A stretch of DNA of 64,000 nucleotides from Desulfoferula mesophila (GTDB taxonomy: Bacteria > Desulfobacterota > Desulfarculia > Desulfarculales > Desulfarculaceae). The DNA lies in NCBI RefSeq assembly GCF_037076455.1, contig NZ_AP028679.1:3673501-3737500 (forward strand), written 5' to 3'. Shown here piece by piece: positions 7,741 to 17,883 of the stretch. The position numbers were made by a program, and so were the translations under genes. Position 1 is the first letter of the stretch. Each line of letters opens with the position of its first letter. The notes below the pieces were generated by a model that was given only the letters and a program-made list of their open reading frames with translations, did no database searches and was not told the origin of the DNA.

Positions 7741-8571
7741 ATGCACCACCGCAAGCTCATAATCCTCGCCGCCTTGGCGCTGTTCCTGCCGGCCTGTCTG
7801 GCCCTCCCGGCCCGGGCCCAGGAAACCGCCGCCCCGCTGAAGTGGCAAACCCTGTCTACCGGCATGGAATTCGTCCTGTGGGACAACCTGACCCCCTCGC
7901 GCAGCGGCAGCTCTCAGGTGGCCCTCCTGCGCATCGACCCAAGGCGCTACGACTTCAAGGTGCTGGCCGCTCCGGAGGGCCAGGAGGGAGAAACCGCCGG
8001 GCGATGGCGGGAGGCCAGCGGGGCCCTGGCCGTGTTCAACGCCGGGCTCTACACCCCCGAGGGGCGTCACCTGGGCTACCTACTGCAAGACGGCAAGGAA
8101 CTGAGCCCCTTGGTGCCCCAGCAGGACGGCCTGTTTTTGGCCGGGCCCCGGGAGACGGAGCTACCCCCCGCCCGCATCATCGACCTGCGCTACACCCCCT
8201 TTGACCCCAAGCTCAACCCCTACCGCCAAGCGGCCCAATCCCTGATGCTGCTGGACCGCTTCGGCATGATCAGGGTGCGCCGCTCGCCCAGGGTGGCCAA
8301 CCGCACCGCCCTGGCCCTGGACGACCAGGGGCGCATCCTGGTGGTGGTGACCGAGGGAGGGCATACCCTGTGGGAGCTGGCCCAAGCGCTCAAAAACAGC
8401 GGCTTGGCCCTGCGGGAAGTCATGACCATGGACGGAGGGGCCGAGTCCCAGCTGGCCGTGGCGGTGGGCGATTTCACCTATGAGCATTACGGGCGGCTCA
8501 GCCCGGCCCCGGACCTGCCCTGGGCCCGCCAGGCCCTGCCCGCGGTTCTGGCCGTATTCAAAAAAAATTAG
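7741..8571 (+). CDS. Exported phosphodiester glycosidase (NAGPA-like) family protein
   Basis: 276-aa protein with a clear Sec signal peptide (basic n-region MHHRK, hydrophobic core to about residue 22, likely cleavage after PARAQ). The mature part shows the NAGPA/phosphodiester-glycosidase fold found in exopolysaccharide and spore/envelope proteins: LRIDPRRYDFKV, VFNAGLYTPEGRHLGYL and the C-terminal TMDGGAESQLAV, corresponding to the family's conserved DGG signature. Likely acts in the periplasm or envelope on a glycosyl-phosphodiester; substrate unknown. No ribosome site is seen before the ATG. It converges on ftsZ. Confidence 0.72.
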   Translation: MHHRKLIILAALALFLPACLALPARAQETAAPLKWQTLSTGMEFVLWDNLTPSRSGSSQVALLRIDPRRYDFKVLAAPEGQEGETAGRWREASGALAVFNAGLYTPEGRHLGYLLQDGKELSPLVPQQDGLFLAGPRETELPPARIIDLRYTPFDPKLNPYRQAAQSLMLLDRFGMIRVRRSPRVANRTALALDDQGRILVVVTEGGHTLWELAQALKNSGLALREVMTMDGGAESQLAVAVGDFTYEHYGRLSPAPDLPWARQALPAVLAVFKKN

Positions 8572-8590
8572 GGGCCAAGCCTAAGGAGGG

Positions 8591-8660
8591 GGCCGCCGGG
8601 ACCGTGGGTGCAGCCCCGGCGGCCATGGGCATGGTGTCCCGGCTTCCATGTAAGAAGCCG
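8591..8660. terminator. Tandem hairpins between convergent genes
   Basis: GGCCGCCGGG (8591-8600) pairs perfectly with CCCGGCGGCC (8615-8624), and CGGCTTC (8640-8646) pairs with GAAGCCG (8654-8660). They lie between the convergent glycosidase and ftsZ genes. Neither is followed by a strong T-run on either strand, so the terminator role rests on position and stem strength. Confidence 0.4.
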
Positions 8661-8705
8661 GAGGTTGGGTCTGGTTAAGACGCGACCGGTTCGGGGTTCC
8701 CCCGC

Positions 8706-9905
8706 CTAGTCGGCCTGGCGGCGCAAAAAGGCCGGCCAGTCCAAATCGCTGCTGTCGCCGCTCATGGGACGCCCCCCCTGGGTTCCGGGGGAGGTAAGAC
8801 CCCGGAGAGACGCGCCGTTGCGCCGATAGGTGCGCACGTTGAGCTCGTCGATCTCGCTGATGTCCATCTCCCGGCTGCCGCCGCCGGCCACGCCGCCGCC
8901 GCCGGCCACGGCCACCCGGCGCACCTCGCGCACTTCCTCGATCTGGCCGATGCCGGTGGCGATCACCGTCACCCGCATGCTCTCGCCCATGGTGGGATCG
9001 ATGACCGTGCCCCAGATGATGTTGGCCTCCTCGTGGGCCGCCTCCTGGATGAAGCTGCTGGCCTCGCTGATCTCGTCGATGGTGATCTCGTCGGTGGCGG
9101 TGATGTTCACCAACACCCCGCGGGCGCCGTCGATGGTGATGTCCTCCAGCAGGGGGTTGTTGATGGCCCGGGTGGCCGCCTGCAGGGCCCGGTCGTCGCC
9201 GCTGGCCTCGCCGGCTCCCATGAGGGCCACGCCCATCTCGCCCATCACCGTGCGCACGTCGGCGAAGTCCAGGTTGATCAGCCCCGGCGTGATGATCAGA
9301 TCGCTGATGCCCCTGACCGCGTAGAGCAGCACCTCGTCGGCCTTTTTGAGCATGTCGTGAAAACGGGCGTTCTTGGGGGCCAGGGAACGCAGTCTGGTGT
9401 TGGGGATCACGATCAAGGTGTCCACCACCTTTTTGAGCTCCTCCACACCCAGCTCCGCCTGCTTGAAGCGGCGCTTGCCCTCGAAATCGAAGGGCTTGGT
9501 GACCACGGCCACCGTGAGGGCGCCCACCTCTTTGGCCACCTCGGCGATTACCGGGGCCCCGCCGGTACCGGTGCCGCCGCCCAGGCCGGCGGTGACGAAG
9601 ACCATGTCGCTGCCCGCGAGCAGCTCCTTGATCTTGTCCCGGTCCTCCAAGGCGGCCTGGCGGCCCACCTCGGGATCGGCCCCGGCGCCCAGGCCCCGGG
9701 TGAGGTTTTGCCCCAGCTGCATGTGCACCCTGGCTTTGCTGTTTTCCAGGGCCTGCAGGTCCGTGTTGGCGGCGATGAATTCCACCCCCTTGAGGCCCGC
9801 GGTGATCATGTTGTTCAGGGCGTTGTTTCCGCCGCCGCCGACTCCCACCACGCGCAACTTGGCGTTGGCGTCGAGGTTGTCTACCATCTGGATTTCCATG
9901 CTCAT
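8706..9905 (-). CDS. ftsZ: Cell division protein FtsZ
   Basis: Tubulin-like GTPase that polymerises into the Z-ring at midcell. The 399-aa protein has the nucleotide-binding loop VGVGGGGNNALNNM, the tubulin signature GLGGGTGTGGAPV, T7-loop region residues, a Gly/Ala-rich linker, and a conserved C-terminal tail DLDWPAFLRRQAD that in the family binds FtsA and other partners. The ATG at 9905 is chosen because GGGGAGG lies 5 nt before it. Longer in-frame starts run back towards the ftsA stop. It is last in the dcw cluster, 23 nt after ftsA. Confidence 0.97.
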   Translation of the reverse strand: MSMEIQMVDNLDANAKLRVVGVGGGGNNALNNMITAGLKGVEFIAANTDLQALENSKARVHMQLGQNLTRGLGAGADPEVGRQAALEDRDKIKELLAGSDMVFVTAGLGGGTGTGGAPVIAEVAKEVGALTVAVVTKPFDFEGKRRFKQAELGVEELKKVVDTLIVIPNTRLRSLAPKNARFHDMLKKADEVLLYAVRGISDLIITPGLINLDFADVRTVMGEMGVALMGAGEASGDDRALQAATRAINNPLLEDITIDGARGVLVNITATDEITIDEISEASSFIQEAAHEEANIIWGTVIDPTMGESMRVTVIATGIGQIEEVREVRRVAVAGGGGVAGGGSREMDISEIDELNVRTYRRNGASLRGLTSPGTQGGRPMSGDSSDLDWPAFLRRQAD

Positions 9906-9928
9906 GTTAACCTCCCCCGTGAGGTTGC

Positions 9929-11151
<1,223 letters not shown>

Positions 11152-11155
<4 letters not shown>

Positions 11156-12042
11156 GCTTTCTCCCGGCCCAGGCGCACCACCACGCGCCGCGAAGATTCC
11201 AGATCGATGAGCCTGGCCCGCTCCAGTTCGCCCCGCTGGTCCAGATCGCCGCGCACCTGCTCCAGGCGGGCCAGGCGGCGGGCGTAATCCTTGAAGCCCA
11301 AGCGCACCACCGGGGTCAGATCGTTGAACAGCAGGCTGATGCCCCACACCCGATCCAGGTGCAGCTCGGCCAGGCGGCCGCCGGGGGCCAAGTCCGAGGC
11401 GGGCAAGAGGCCCAGCAGCCGCCGGGCCGCGGCCATGAGCTCCAGCACCTCGTCGTCGGGCTGGGCCAGGTCGGCCCGGCTGAGCCCGGTGATCACCGGC
11501 AAATCGGGCAGGGCCCGGCGCCGGTGCACCGCGATGGGCCGCAGATCCTGGTCCAGGTAAAACAAGTGGCCTTCCACCAGGGCCATATACGCGGGACGGC
11601 GCTCGCTTACCTGGATGATCACCGTGTCCGGCAAACGGCGCCGCACCTCGGCGGTCTGTACCCAGGGCAGGGCCCGCACCCGCTGGGCGATCTCGCCCAC
11701 CGGCAGGGCCAGCAGGTTGCTGTCGCTGCCCACCTCGGCCGCGCTGAGGATATCCAGGCGGCTGAGGTGGCCGGTGCCCCACACCTCGGCCCGCTGCACG
11801 GCCAGGGCCCGGCTGGTGCTCAGCAGGCTCCAGGTGGCCAGCAAGGCCAGGCTCACCCCCAAAAACACCCCCGTGGCCAGCAGCCCCTGGCGCAACAAGC
11901 CCTTGGCCGCCACGGGCAGAGGCTTCACCTCCTTGACCGCCGGGGCGCGCCGGGCCACCCGCTGGGTGTCCAGGCAGGCCTTCATCGGCTTGGCGCAAAG
12001 GGCGCGGCCGACGCTGCGGCTATGGCTGCGGCGCTTAAACAC
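11152..12042 (-). CDS. ftsQ: Cell division protein FtsQ/DivIB
   Basis: Single-pass inner-membrane division protein linking early and late divisome parts. About 296 aa: a basic cytoplasmic N-terminus (roughly 50 residues), one membrane segment (LLATGVFLGVSLALLATWSL), then a POTRA domain (AEVWGTGHLSRLDI...LPWVQTAEVRRRLPDTVIIQV) and the FtsQ beta domain. A TTG at 12045 and a GTG at 12042 are both in frame. The GTG is preferred because GGAGG at 12049-12053 is 6 nt away from it and only 3 nt from the TTG. The start overlaps the end of murB. Confidence 0.9.
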
Positions 12043-12937
12043 CAACCACCTCCACCTCGGGCTCCAGGCGCACGCTGAAGGCGTCCATGACCTTGAGCAC
12101 CACCGTGTTGATCAGGCTCAAGATGTCGGCCGCGCTGGCCCCGCCTCGGTTCTCGATGAAGTTGGCGTGCACCCGGCTGACCACCGCCCCGCCCACGGCC
12201 AGGCCCTTGAGCCCGGCGGCCTCGATGAGCCGCCCGGCGTGGTCGCCCTCCGGGTTCTTGAAAACGCTGCCCGCGGTGCGCGCCGCCAGGGGCTGGCGCA
12301 GGCGCCGCAGCTGCAACAGGGCCTTGCGGCGGCGCTCCACCTCGGCGGGCATGGTGGGGCTGAGCTTCAGCCTAGCCCCCAGGACCAGGGCTCCGGCGGG
12401 CAAGACCCGGCGGCGGTAGCCCGAGGGCAGATCCTTGCCCGCGGCCTCGATCATCTCGCCGCCGGGCAACAGCAGGCTCACCCCCGAGGTAAGCTCGGCC
12501 ATGTCCCCGCCGTGGGCTCCGGCGTTGGTGGCCACCGCCCCGCCCAGGCTGGCGGGGATGCCCGCGGCCCACTCCAGGCCGGCCAGGCCTTGGCGGGCGA
12601 CCAGGCGCACCGCGCCGGGCAGGGGCGCGCCGCCCCCGGCCAAAAGGGTGTCGCCCTCCAGGGCCAGCTTGCCCAGCTCGCCGCCCAGACGGATCATCAC
12701 GCCGGAAAAGCCCGCGTCGCCCACCAGCAGGTTGGAGCCCCGGCCCAGGGGCTTGTAAGCCAACCCGGCCTCGCCGCAGGCGGCGAGCAGCCAGGCGGCC
12801 TCGGCCGCGCTGTTCACCCGCGCCAGACACCAGGCCGGCCCGCCCACACCCCAGGTGGTGTGGCGGCTCATGGGCTCGTCAAAGCGGGCCCGGGCGCCCA
12901 GCCGGGCCTGGATCAGCTTTTTCAGCTCAACCGACAT
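12035..12937 (-). CDS. murB: UDP-N-acetylenolpyruvoylglucosamine reductase
   Basis: FAD-dependent NADPH enzyme that reduces UDP-GlcNAc-enolpyruvate to UDP-MurNAc in the cytoplasm. 300 aa. FAD-binding segments HTTWGVGGPAW and PLGRGSNLLVGD lie in the N-terminal half, with the catalytic serine in TAGSVFKNPEGD. The C-terminus has GAVVSRVHANFIEN, the usual MurB ending motif. It overlaps the murC stop by 11 nt and ftsQ at its own 3' end, so translation is coupled in the cluster. Length and motifs are typical. Confidence 0.96.
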   Translation of the reverse strand: MSVELKKLIQARLGARARFDEPMSRHTTWGVGGPAWCLARVNSAAEAAWLLAACGEAGLAYKPLGRGSNLLVGDAGFSGVMIRLGGELGKLALEGDTLLAGGGAPLPGAVRLVARQGLAGLEWAAGIPASLGGAVATNAGAHGGDMAELTSGVSLLLPGGEMIEAAGKDLPSGYRRRVLPAGALVLGARLKLSPTMPAEVERRRKALLQLRRLRQPLAARTAGSVFKNPEGDHAGRLIEAAGLKGLAVGGAVVSRVHANFIENRGGASAADILSLINTVVLKVMDAFSVRLEPEVEVVGV

Positions 12938-14303
12938 GGCTTTGCACCAGTTCCTCGCCCAGGCGCCACACGTCGCCCGCGCCCAGGGTGATAAGCACGT
13001 CGCCCGCGCCCAGCATCTTTTCCAGGCGAGTCGCCGCTTCTTGCCGCCCGCCCACGTATTCCACCGAGCGGTGGCCGTGGGAGCGGATGGCCGCGGCCAG
13101 GCCCTCGGCGCTCACCGAGGGGTCTTCGGGCTCCCCGGCCGCGTAGACGTCCAGGACCAAAAGCTCGTCCGCCCCGTAGAAGGCGGTGGCGAAATCCTCG
13201 AACAGGTCGCGCAGGCGGCTGTAGCGGTGGGGCTGATGGGCCACCACCAGGCGGCGGTCCGGCCAGCATTCGCGAGCGGCGGCCAGGGTGGCCTTGATCT
13301 CGGTGGGGTGGTGACCATAGTCGTCCACCACCAGGCAGCCGCCGGGGCCGGTGCCCTTGGCCTCGAAGCGCCGCCCCACTCCCTGGAACTCGGCCAGGGC
13401 CTTTTTGGCCGCCTCCAGCTCCACCCCCAGCTCCAGGGCCACGGCCAGGGCGGCCAAGGCGTTCTGCACGTTGTGGCGGCCCGGCAGGGGCAGTTCCACC
13501 GCCCCGGCGGATTCCCCGCGCACGTAAAGGGTGAATTGGGTGCCCATCCCGTGAGGCCGCGGGTCGCGGGCCTGCACGTCGGCCTGGGAGGAGAGCCCGT
13601 AGGTGACGGTGCGTTTGTTCACCCGGGGGATCAGCCCGGTGAGGCGCTCGTCGTCCAGGCACAGCACCGCCGCGCCGTAGAAAGGCACCTTGTTCATGAA
13701 TTCCACGAAGGCGTCGTCCAGGGCCTGGTCCGAGCCGTAGTGTTCCATGTGCTCGCGGTCCACGTTGGTGACCACCACCACCACCGGGGTCAGGCGGGTG
13801 AAGGAGCCGTCGCTCTCGTCGGCCTCGGCCACCAAAAACTCGCCGGAGCCCAGACGGGCGTTGCTGCCCAGGGCCCCCACCTTGCCCCCCACCACCACGG
13901 TGGGGTCCAGGCCACCGGCGGCCAACAGGGTGGCCACCAGGGAGGTGCAGGTGGTCTTGCCATGGGCCCCGGCCACGGCCACCCCGTACTTGAGGCGCAT
14001 CAGTTCCGAGAGCATCTCGGCCCGGGGGATCACCGGGATGAGGCGCTCGCGGGCCCCCTGCACCTCGGGGTTGTCTTCGTGCACCGCCGAGGAGACCACC
14101 ACCACGTCGGCCCCTTCCACGCAGTCGCGGTGGTGGCCGATCTCCACCCGCGCCCCCAGCTTGGCCAGGCGGCGGGTGGTGTCGCTTTCCTTGAGGTCGC
14201 TGCCGCTCACCTGGTGGCCCAGGTTGATCAGCACCTCGGCGATGCCGCTCATGCCGATGCCCCCGATGCCCACGAAGTGGATGCGCTGGTGCCTCTGATA
14301 CAT
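12927..14303 (-). CDS. murC: UDP-N-acetylmuramate--L-alanine ligase
   Basis: ATP-dependent Mur ligase that adds L-alanine to UDP-MurNAc, the first stem-peptide step. 458 aa. N-terminal Rossmann motif HFVGIGGIGMSGIAEVL, ATP loop VAGAHGKTTCTSLVAT near residue 110, HMEHYGS in the central domain, DDYGHHPTEI and VVAHQPHRYSR in the C-terminal domain, all diagnostic of MurC. The ATG shares one base with the murG stop (TGATG), so translation is coupled. Confidence 0.97.
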   Translation of the reverse strand: MYQRHQRIHFVGIGGIGMSGIAEVLINLGHQVSGSDLKESDTTRRLAKLGARVEIGHHRDCVEGADVVVVSSAVHEDNPEVQGARERLIPVIPRAEMLSELMRLKYGVAVAGAHGKTTCTSLVATLLAAGGLDPTVVVGGKVGALGSNARLGSGEFLVAEADESDGSFTRLTPVVVVVTNVDREHMEHYGSDQALDDAFVEFMNKVPFYGAAVLCLDDERLTGLIPRVNKRTVTYGLSSQADVQARDPRPHGMGTQFTLYVRGESAGAVELPLPGRHNVQNALAALAVALELGVELEAAKKALAEFQGVGRRFEAKGTGPGGCLVVDDYGHHPTEIKATLAAARECWPDRRLVVAHQPHRYSRLRDLFEDFATAFYGADELLVLDVYAAGEPEDPSVSAEGLAAAIRSHGHRSVEYVGGRQEAATRLEKMLGAGDVLITLGAGDVWRLGEELVQSHVG

Positions 14304-15400
14304 CAGGCCGCCTCCTTCATGAGTTGAAGGCAGCGCCCGGCGATGTTCCCGGCCGCCTGGGGCCGGGCCAGTTCCAGGGCCCGGCTCTCCAGGGCCTCGC
14401 GCTGGTCGGCGCGATCCATCATTTCGGCGATGGCGCTCGCCGCCGCCTGGGGGGTTAGCTCGGCGTCAAGAATCATTCGGGCCGCTCCGCCCTCCACCAG
14501 GGCCTGGGCGTTGAGGCGCTGGTGATCGCCCGCCGCAAAGGGATAGGGCACGCAGATCATGGCCCGGCCGGTGGCCAGGCCCTCGGTCACCGTGCCCGCT
14601 CCGGCGCGGCACAGCACCAGGTGGGCGCGGCCGTAGCAGGCCCCCACCTGCTCGAAGAAGGGGGCCACCTCGGCGGCGAAGCCCGCCGCGGCGTAGGCCT
14701 CGCCCACCCACGAGGCGTCGGCCTCGCCGGTCTGGTGGATGAACAACAGGCGCTCCTTGCGCTCGGTCAACAGCTCCAGCGCCCCGGTCACCGCCTGGTT
14801 CAGGCTTCTGGCCCCCTGACTGCCCCCCAGCACCAGCACGGTGAAGCGCCGCGCCGGGTCCTCGCGCTCCACCCCGGCCGCCTGCTGCAACAGCTCCTGG
14901 CGTACCGGGTTGCCCAACAGCTCGCTCTTGCCTCGGGGGAAATACTTTTGGGCGGCGGCAAAGGCCACGAAAACCTTGGCGGCCAGCTTGCCCAGCACCC
15001 GGTTGGTCAGCCCCGGCAGGGCGTTCTGTTCCTGCACCGCCAGGGGCACCCCGCACAGGCGAGCGGCCAGGCCCAGGGGCAGGGCCGCATAGCCCCCCAC
15101 CGCCAGCACCAGGCCGGGACGGCGGCGGCGGATGAGGCCCACGGCCCGCAGCACCGCGCCGGGCACCACGGCCAGGGCGCTCAGGCGCGAGAGCAGGCCC
15201 TTGCCCCGGAAGGCCTTGGCGGGCAGCACCTCCTGGGCATAGCCCGCCTGGGAAAGCACGCGGCTCTCCAAGGGACGCCCGGCGTTGACAAAGGCCAGGG
15301 CCAGGCCCGGACGGGCCGCCAGCAGTTGACCGGCCACGGCCATGCCCGGGAACAGGTGGCCGCCGGTGCCGCCGCCGGCTATGAGCACCGTGGGACTCAA
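14303..15400 (-). CDS. murG: Undecaprenyl-PP-MurNAc-pentapeptide GlcNAc transferase
   Basis: GT28 glycosyltransferase that converts lipid I to lipid II on the inner face of the membrane. 365 aa. N-terminal donor/lipid motif LIAGGGTGGHLFPGMAVA, LVLGGSQGARSLNQ at the domain junction, and FICRAGAGTVTE-like LVLCRAGAGTVTEGLA in the UDP-GlcNAc site, with PYPFAAGDHQ near the C-terminus. The start is a TTG at 15400 overlapping the ftsW stop by 4 nt (TTGA); GGGAGG lies 5 nt upstream. A longer frame exists but reads through ftsW. Confidence 0.95.
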   Translation of the reverse strand: MSPTVLIAGGGTGGHLFPGMAVAGQLLAARPGLALAFVNAGRPLESRVLSQAGYAQEVLPAKAFRGKGLLSRLSALAVVPGAVLRAVGLIRRRRPGLVLAVGGYAALPLGLAARLCGVPLAVQEQNALPGLTNRVLGKLAAKVFVAFAAAQKYFPRGKSELLGNPVRQELLQQAAGVEREDPARRFTVLVLGGSQGARSLNQAVTGALELLTERKERLLFIHQTGEADASWVGEAYAAAGFAAEVAPFFEQVGACYGRAHLVLCRAGAGTVTEGLATGRAMICVPYPFAAGDHQRLNAQALVEGGAARMILDAELTPQAAASAIAEMMDRADQREALESRALELARPQAAGNIAGRCLQLMKEAA

Positions 15401-16545
15401 GCTTTCCTCCCGCTGCCCGCGGCCACGCTGAGCAAGATGCCCACGCAAGCGAAGTTGACCATCAGGGAGCTGCCGCCGTAGCTGATAAAGGGCATGGTCA
15501 GGCCCTTGGTGGGCAACAGGCCCATAACCACCCCGGCGTTGATAAAGGCCTGCAAGCCGATGATCAGGGTGGACCCCATGGCCAGGTAGGTGCCGAACAG
15601 CTCCCGGGCCTCCAGGGCGATCTTCACCCCCCGGATGACCAGCAGCAAGAACAGGCCCAGCACCAACAGCACGCCCCAGAGACCCAGCTCCTCGCCCAGC
15701 ACGCTGAAGATGAAGTCGGTGTGGGGCTCGGGCAGGTAAAAGAGCTTTTGCTTGCCCGCGCCGAGCCCGACTCCCCACAGGCCGCCGGAACCCAGGGCGT
15801 AAAAGCTGTGGATGATCTGGAAACCGGCCCCCCCGGCGTCGTGCCAGGGGTCCAGGAAGGCCAGGATGCGCTTGAGGCGCCAGGGGTAGTGCACCACCAT
15901 CACCCACACCAGGGGCGAGGCCAGGGCCAACAGGCCCAGCAGGTAGCTGAAGCGCGCCCCGGCCACGAAAAGCATCAGGCAGGCCAGGCAGAACAGGATC
16001 ACGCTCATGCCCAGGTCCGGCTCGGCAGCCACGGGCAGGATAAGCAGGAAGGTCACGCCCAGGTGGGGCAGCAGGCCCCGGCTGAAGGTCTTGATCTGCT
16101 CCTGATGGCGCGACAGGGAATGGGCCAGGTAGAGCACCAGGGCCAGCTTGGCCATTTCCGCCGGTTGCAGGGAGAAGGGCCCTAGGCGCAGCCAGCGCAC
16201 CGCGCCGCCCGCCTCGTGGCCCACGCCGGGGATGAGCACCAGGAGCAGGGCGGCCAGAACCCCCAAGAGCACCGGGTAGGTGAAGCGGGCCAGACGGCGA
16301 TAGTCCATCAGCGCGACGACTCCCATGACCACGATGCCCGCGGTAACGTGCAGCAGCTGGGCCTTGAAGAAATAGGCCCCGTCGCTGTAGCGCTGGGCGG
16401 CCAGGGCACTGCCCGCCGAATAGACCATCACCAGGCCCACTCCGGCCAGGGCCAGGGAGGCCAACAGCAGCCAGGGGTCTCCCACCCGGGAGACGGCCTG
16501 CCCGGTGGAGGCGGATTTGGGGGCTTCCAGCACTGCTTCAGCCAT
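15397..16545 (-). CDS. ftsW: Peptidoglycan glycosyltransferase FtsW (SEDS family)
   Basis: Polytopic SEDS protein that polymerises septal peptidoglycan from lipid II together with FtsI. 382 aa with about ten hydrophobic segments. Recognisable SEDS signatures are GGAVRWLRLGPFSLQPAEMAK (in parts, e.g. GPFSLQPAEMAKL), GLGAGKQKLFYLPEPHTDFIF region with LPEPHTDFIF, and the C-terminal PTKGLTMPFISYGGSS. The ATG at 16545 overlaps the murD end by 8 nt. Position between murD and murG is canonical. Confidence 0.96.
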   Translation of the reverse strand: MAEAVLEAPKSASTGQAVSRVGDPWLLLASLALAGVGLVMVYSAGSALAAQRYSDGAYFFKAQLLHVTAGIVVMGVVALMDYRRLARFTYPVLLGVLAALLLVLIPGVGHEAGGAVRWLRLGPFSLQPAEMAKLALVLYLAHSLSRHQEQIKTFSRGLLPHLGVTFLLILPVAAEPDLGMSVILFCLACLMLFVAGARFSYLLGLLALASPLVWVMVVHYPWRLKRILAFLDPWHDAGGAGFQIIHSFYALGSGGLWGVGLGAGKQKLFYLPEPHTDFIFSVLGEELGLWGVLLVLGLFLLLVIRGVKIALEARELFGTYLAMGSTLIIGLQAFINAGVVMGLLPTKGLTMPFISYGGSSLMVNFACVGILLSVAAGSGRKA

Positions 16546-17881
16546 GGATCACCTCCCGCACCAATTCTTGAAAGTGCTCGCCCCGCTGGGCGTAGCCGGT
16601 GTAGGCGTCGAAGCTAGCGCAGCCGGGGCTAAGGAGCACCGCGTGGCCCGGCTTGGCCACCTGGGCCGCTGCCCGCACCGCCGCGGCCAGGTTGGCCACC
16701 GTGAGGTTGGGCGCGAACCCTTCTATCTGGGCCTGGATCTTGGGCCCGGCCTCGCCGAAACAGATCACCTGCGCGGCCCGCTGTCTGAGCAGCGGCCCCA
16801 GGTCGGCGAAGCGCCCGTCCTTGTCGCGCCCGCCCAGCAATAGCACCACCGGCCCCTCGAGCGCCTCCAGGGCGGCGGCCACCGCCCCCACGTTGGTGCC
16901 CTTGCTGTCGTCGTAATAGCGCACCCCGTCCTTTTCCCCCACCAGGGCCAGGCGGTGGCCCAACACCTGATAGGCGGCCAGGGCTCTTTCCATGGCCTCG
17001 GCCCCGGCCCCGCAGGCCAGGGCGGCCAGGCAGGCGGCCAGGCAGTTGAGGCGGTTGAAGCCGATGGCCAGATGTCCGTCGGGCAGCTTTACCCGCAGGG
17101 GGCCTTGGCCCACGTCCAGCACCAACTCCTCGCCCTCCAGCCAGCCGCCGGGCCGCTGGGGTCCGGCCGCGCCGTAGCCCCACGCCAGGGCCGGGGCGGC
17201 CGCGCGGCGCGACCACACCTGGGGATCGTCGGCGCACAGCACGGCCACGTCGCCGTCGGCCTGGTTACTGAACAGGCGCATCTTGCTGTCGGCGTAGGCC
17301 GCGAAATTCGGGTAGCGGTCCTGGTGGTCCGGAGTGATGTTGAGCACCACCCCCACCCTGGGCCGCAGCAGCTCCATGGTGTCGGTCTGGAAGGAGCTGA
17401 CCTCGGCGACCAGCCAGTCGGCCGCCGCGCTCTCGGCGGCCATGTCGCACACCGGGCGGCCCAGGTTGCCTCCCACCAGGGTCTGGAACCCGGCCTGGGC
17501 CAGGATGTCGCCCACCAGGGTGGTCACGGTGCTCTTGCCGTTGGTGCCGGTGATCATCACCGTGGGGCACCCGGTGAAGCGCCAGCCCAGCTCCAGCTCA
17601 CCGATGACCTGGGCTCCGGCGGCGCGGGCCCGCTCTATCTCGGGCAGGCGGTGGTCCACTCCGGGGCTGAGCACGATGAGCTCGGCCCAGGCGAAGTCCT
17701 CGGCCCGGTGGCCGCCCAGGCTGAGCGCCACTCCGGCTCCGGCCAGCTCGGCGGCCGCCGGGGGGGCGGGGTTTTGGTCGGTGGCGCGCACCAGGGCGCC
17801 CTGGGCCAGGCACAAGAGGGCCGCCGCCCGGCCGCTCACGCCCAGGCCCACCACCAGGACCTTTTTGCCCCTTAGCTCCAC
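16538..17881 (-). CDS. murD: UDP-N-acetylmuramoylalanine--D-glutamate ligase
   Basis: ATP-dependent Mur ligase adding D-glutamate to UDP-MurNAc-L-Ala. 447 aa. N-terminal KVLVVGLGVSGRAAA, ATP loop MITGTNGKSTVTTLVG near residue 115, NITPDHQDRYP, and C-terminal YYDDSKGTNVGAV with LLGGRDKDGRF. The GTG at 17881 is chosen because GAGG (17887-17890, straddling the mraY stop) lies 5 nt upstream; upstream in-frame codons lie inside mraY. Only 2 nt separate it from mraY. Confidence 0.94.
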   Translation of the reverse strand: MELRGKKVLVVGLGVSGRAAALLCLAQGALVRATDQNPAPPAAAELAGAGVALSLGGHRAEDFAWAELIVLSPGVDHRLPEIERARAAGAQVIGELELGWRFTGCPTVMITGTNGKSTVTTLVGDILAQAGFQTLVGGNLGRPVCDMAAESAAADWLVAEVSSFQTDTMELLRPRVGVVLNITPDHQDRYPNFAAYADSKMRLFSNQADGDVAVLCADDPQVWSRRAAAPALAWGYGAAGPQRPGGWLEGEELVLDVGQGPLRVKLPDGHLAIGFNRLNCLAACLAALACGAGAEAMERALAAYQVLGHRLALVGEKDGVRYYDDSKGTNVGAVAAALEALEGPVVLLLGGRDKDGRFADLGPLLRQRAAQVICFGEAGPKIQAQIEGFAPNLTVANLAAAVRAAAQVAKPGHAVLLSPGCASFDAYTGYAQRGEHFQELVREVIHG

Positions 17882-17883
17882 CG

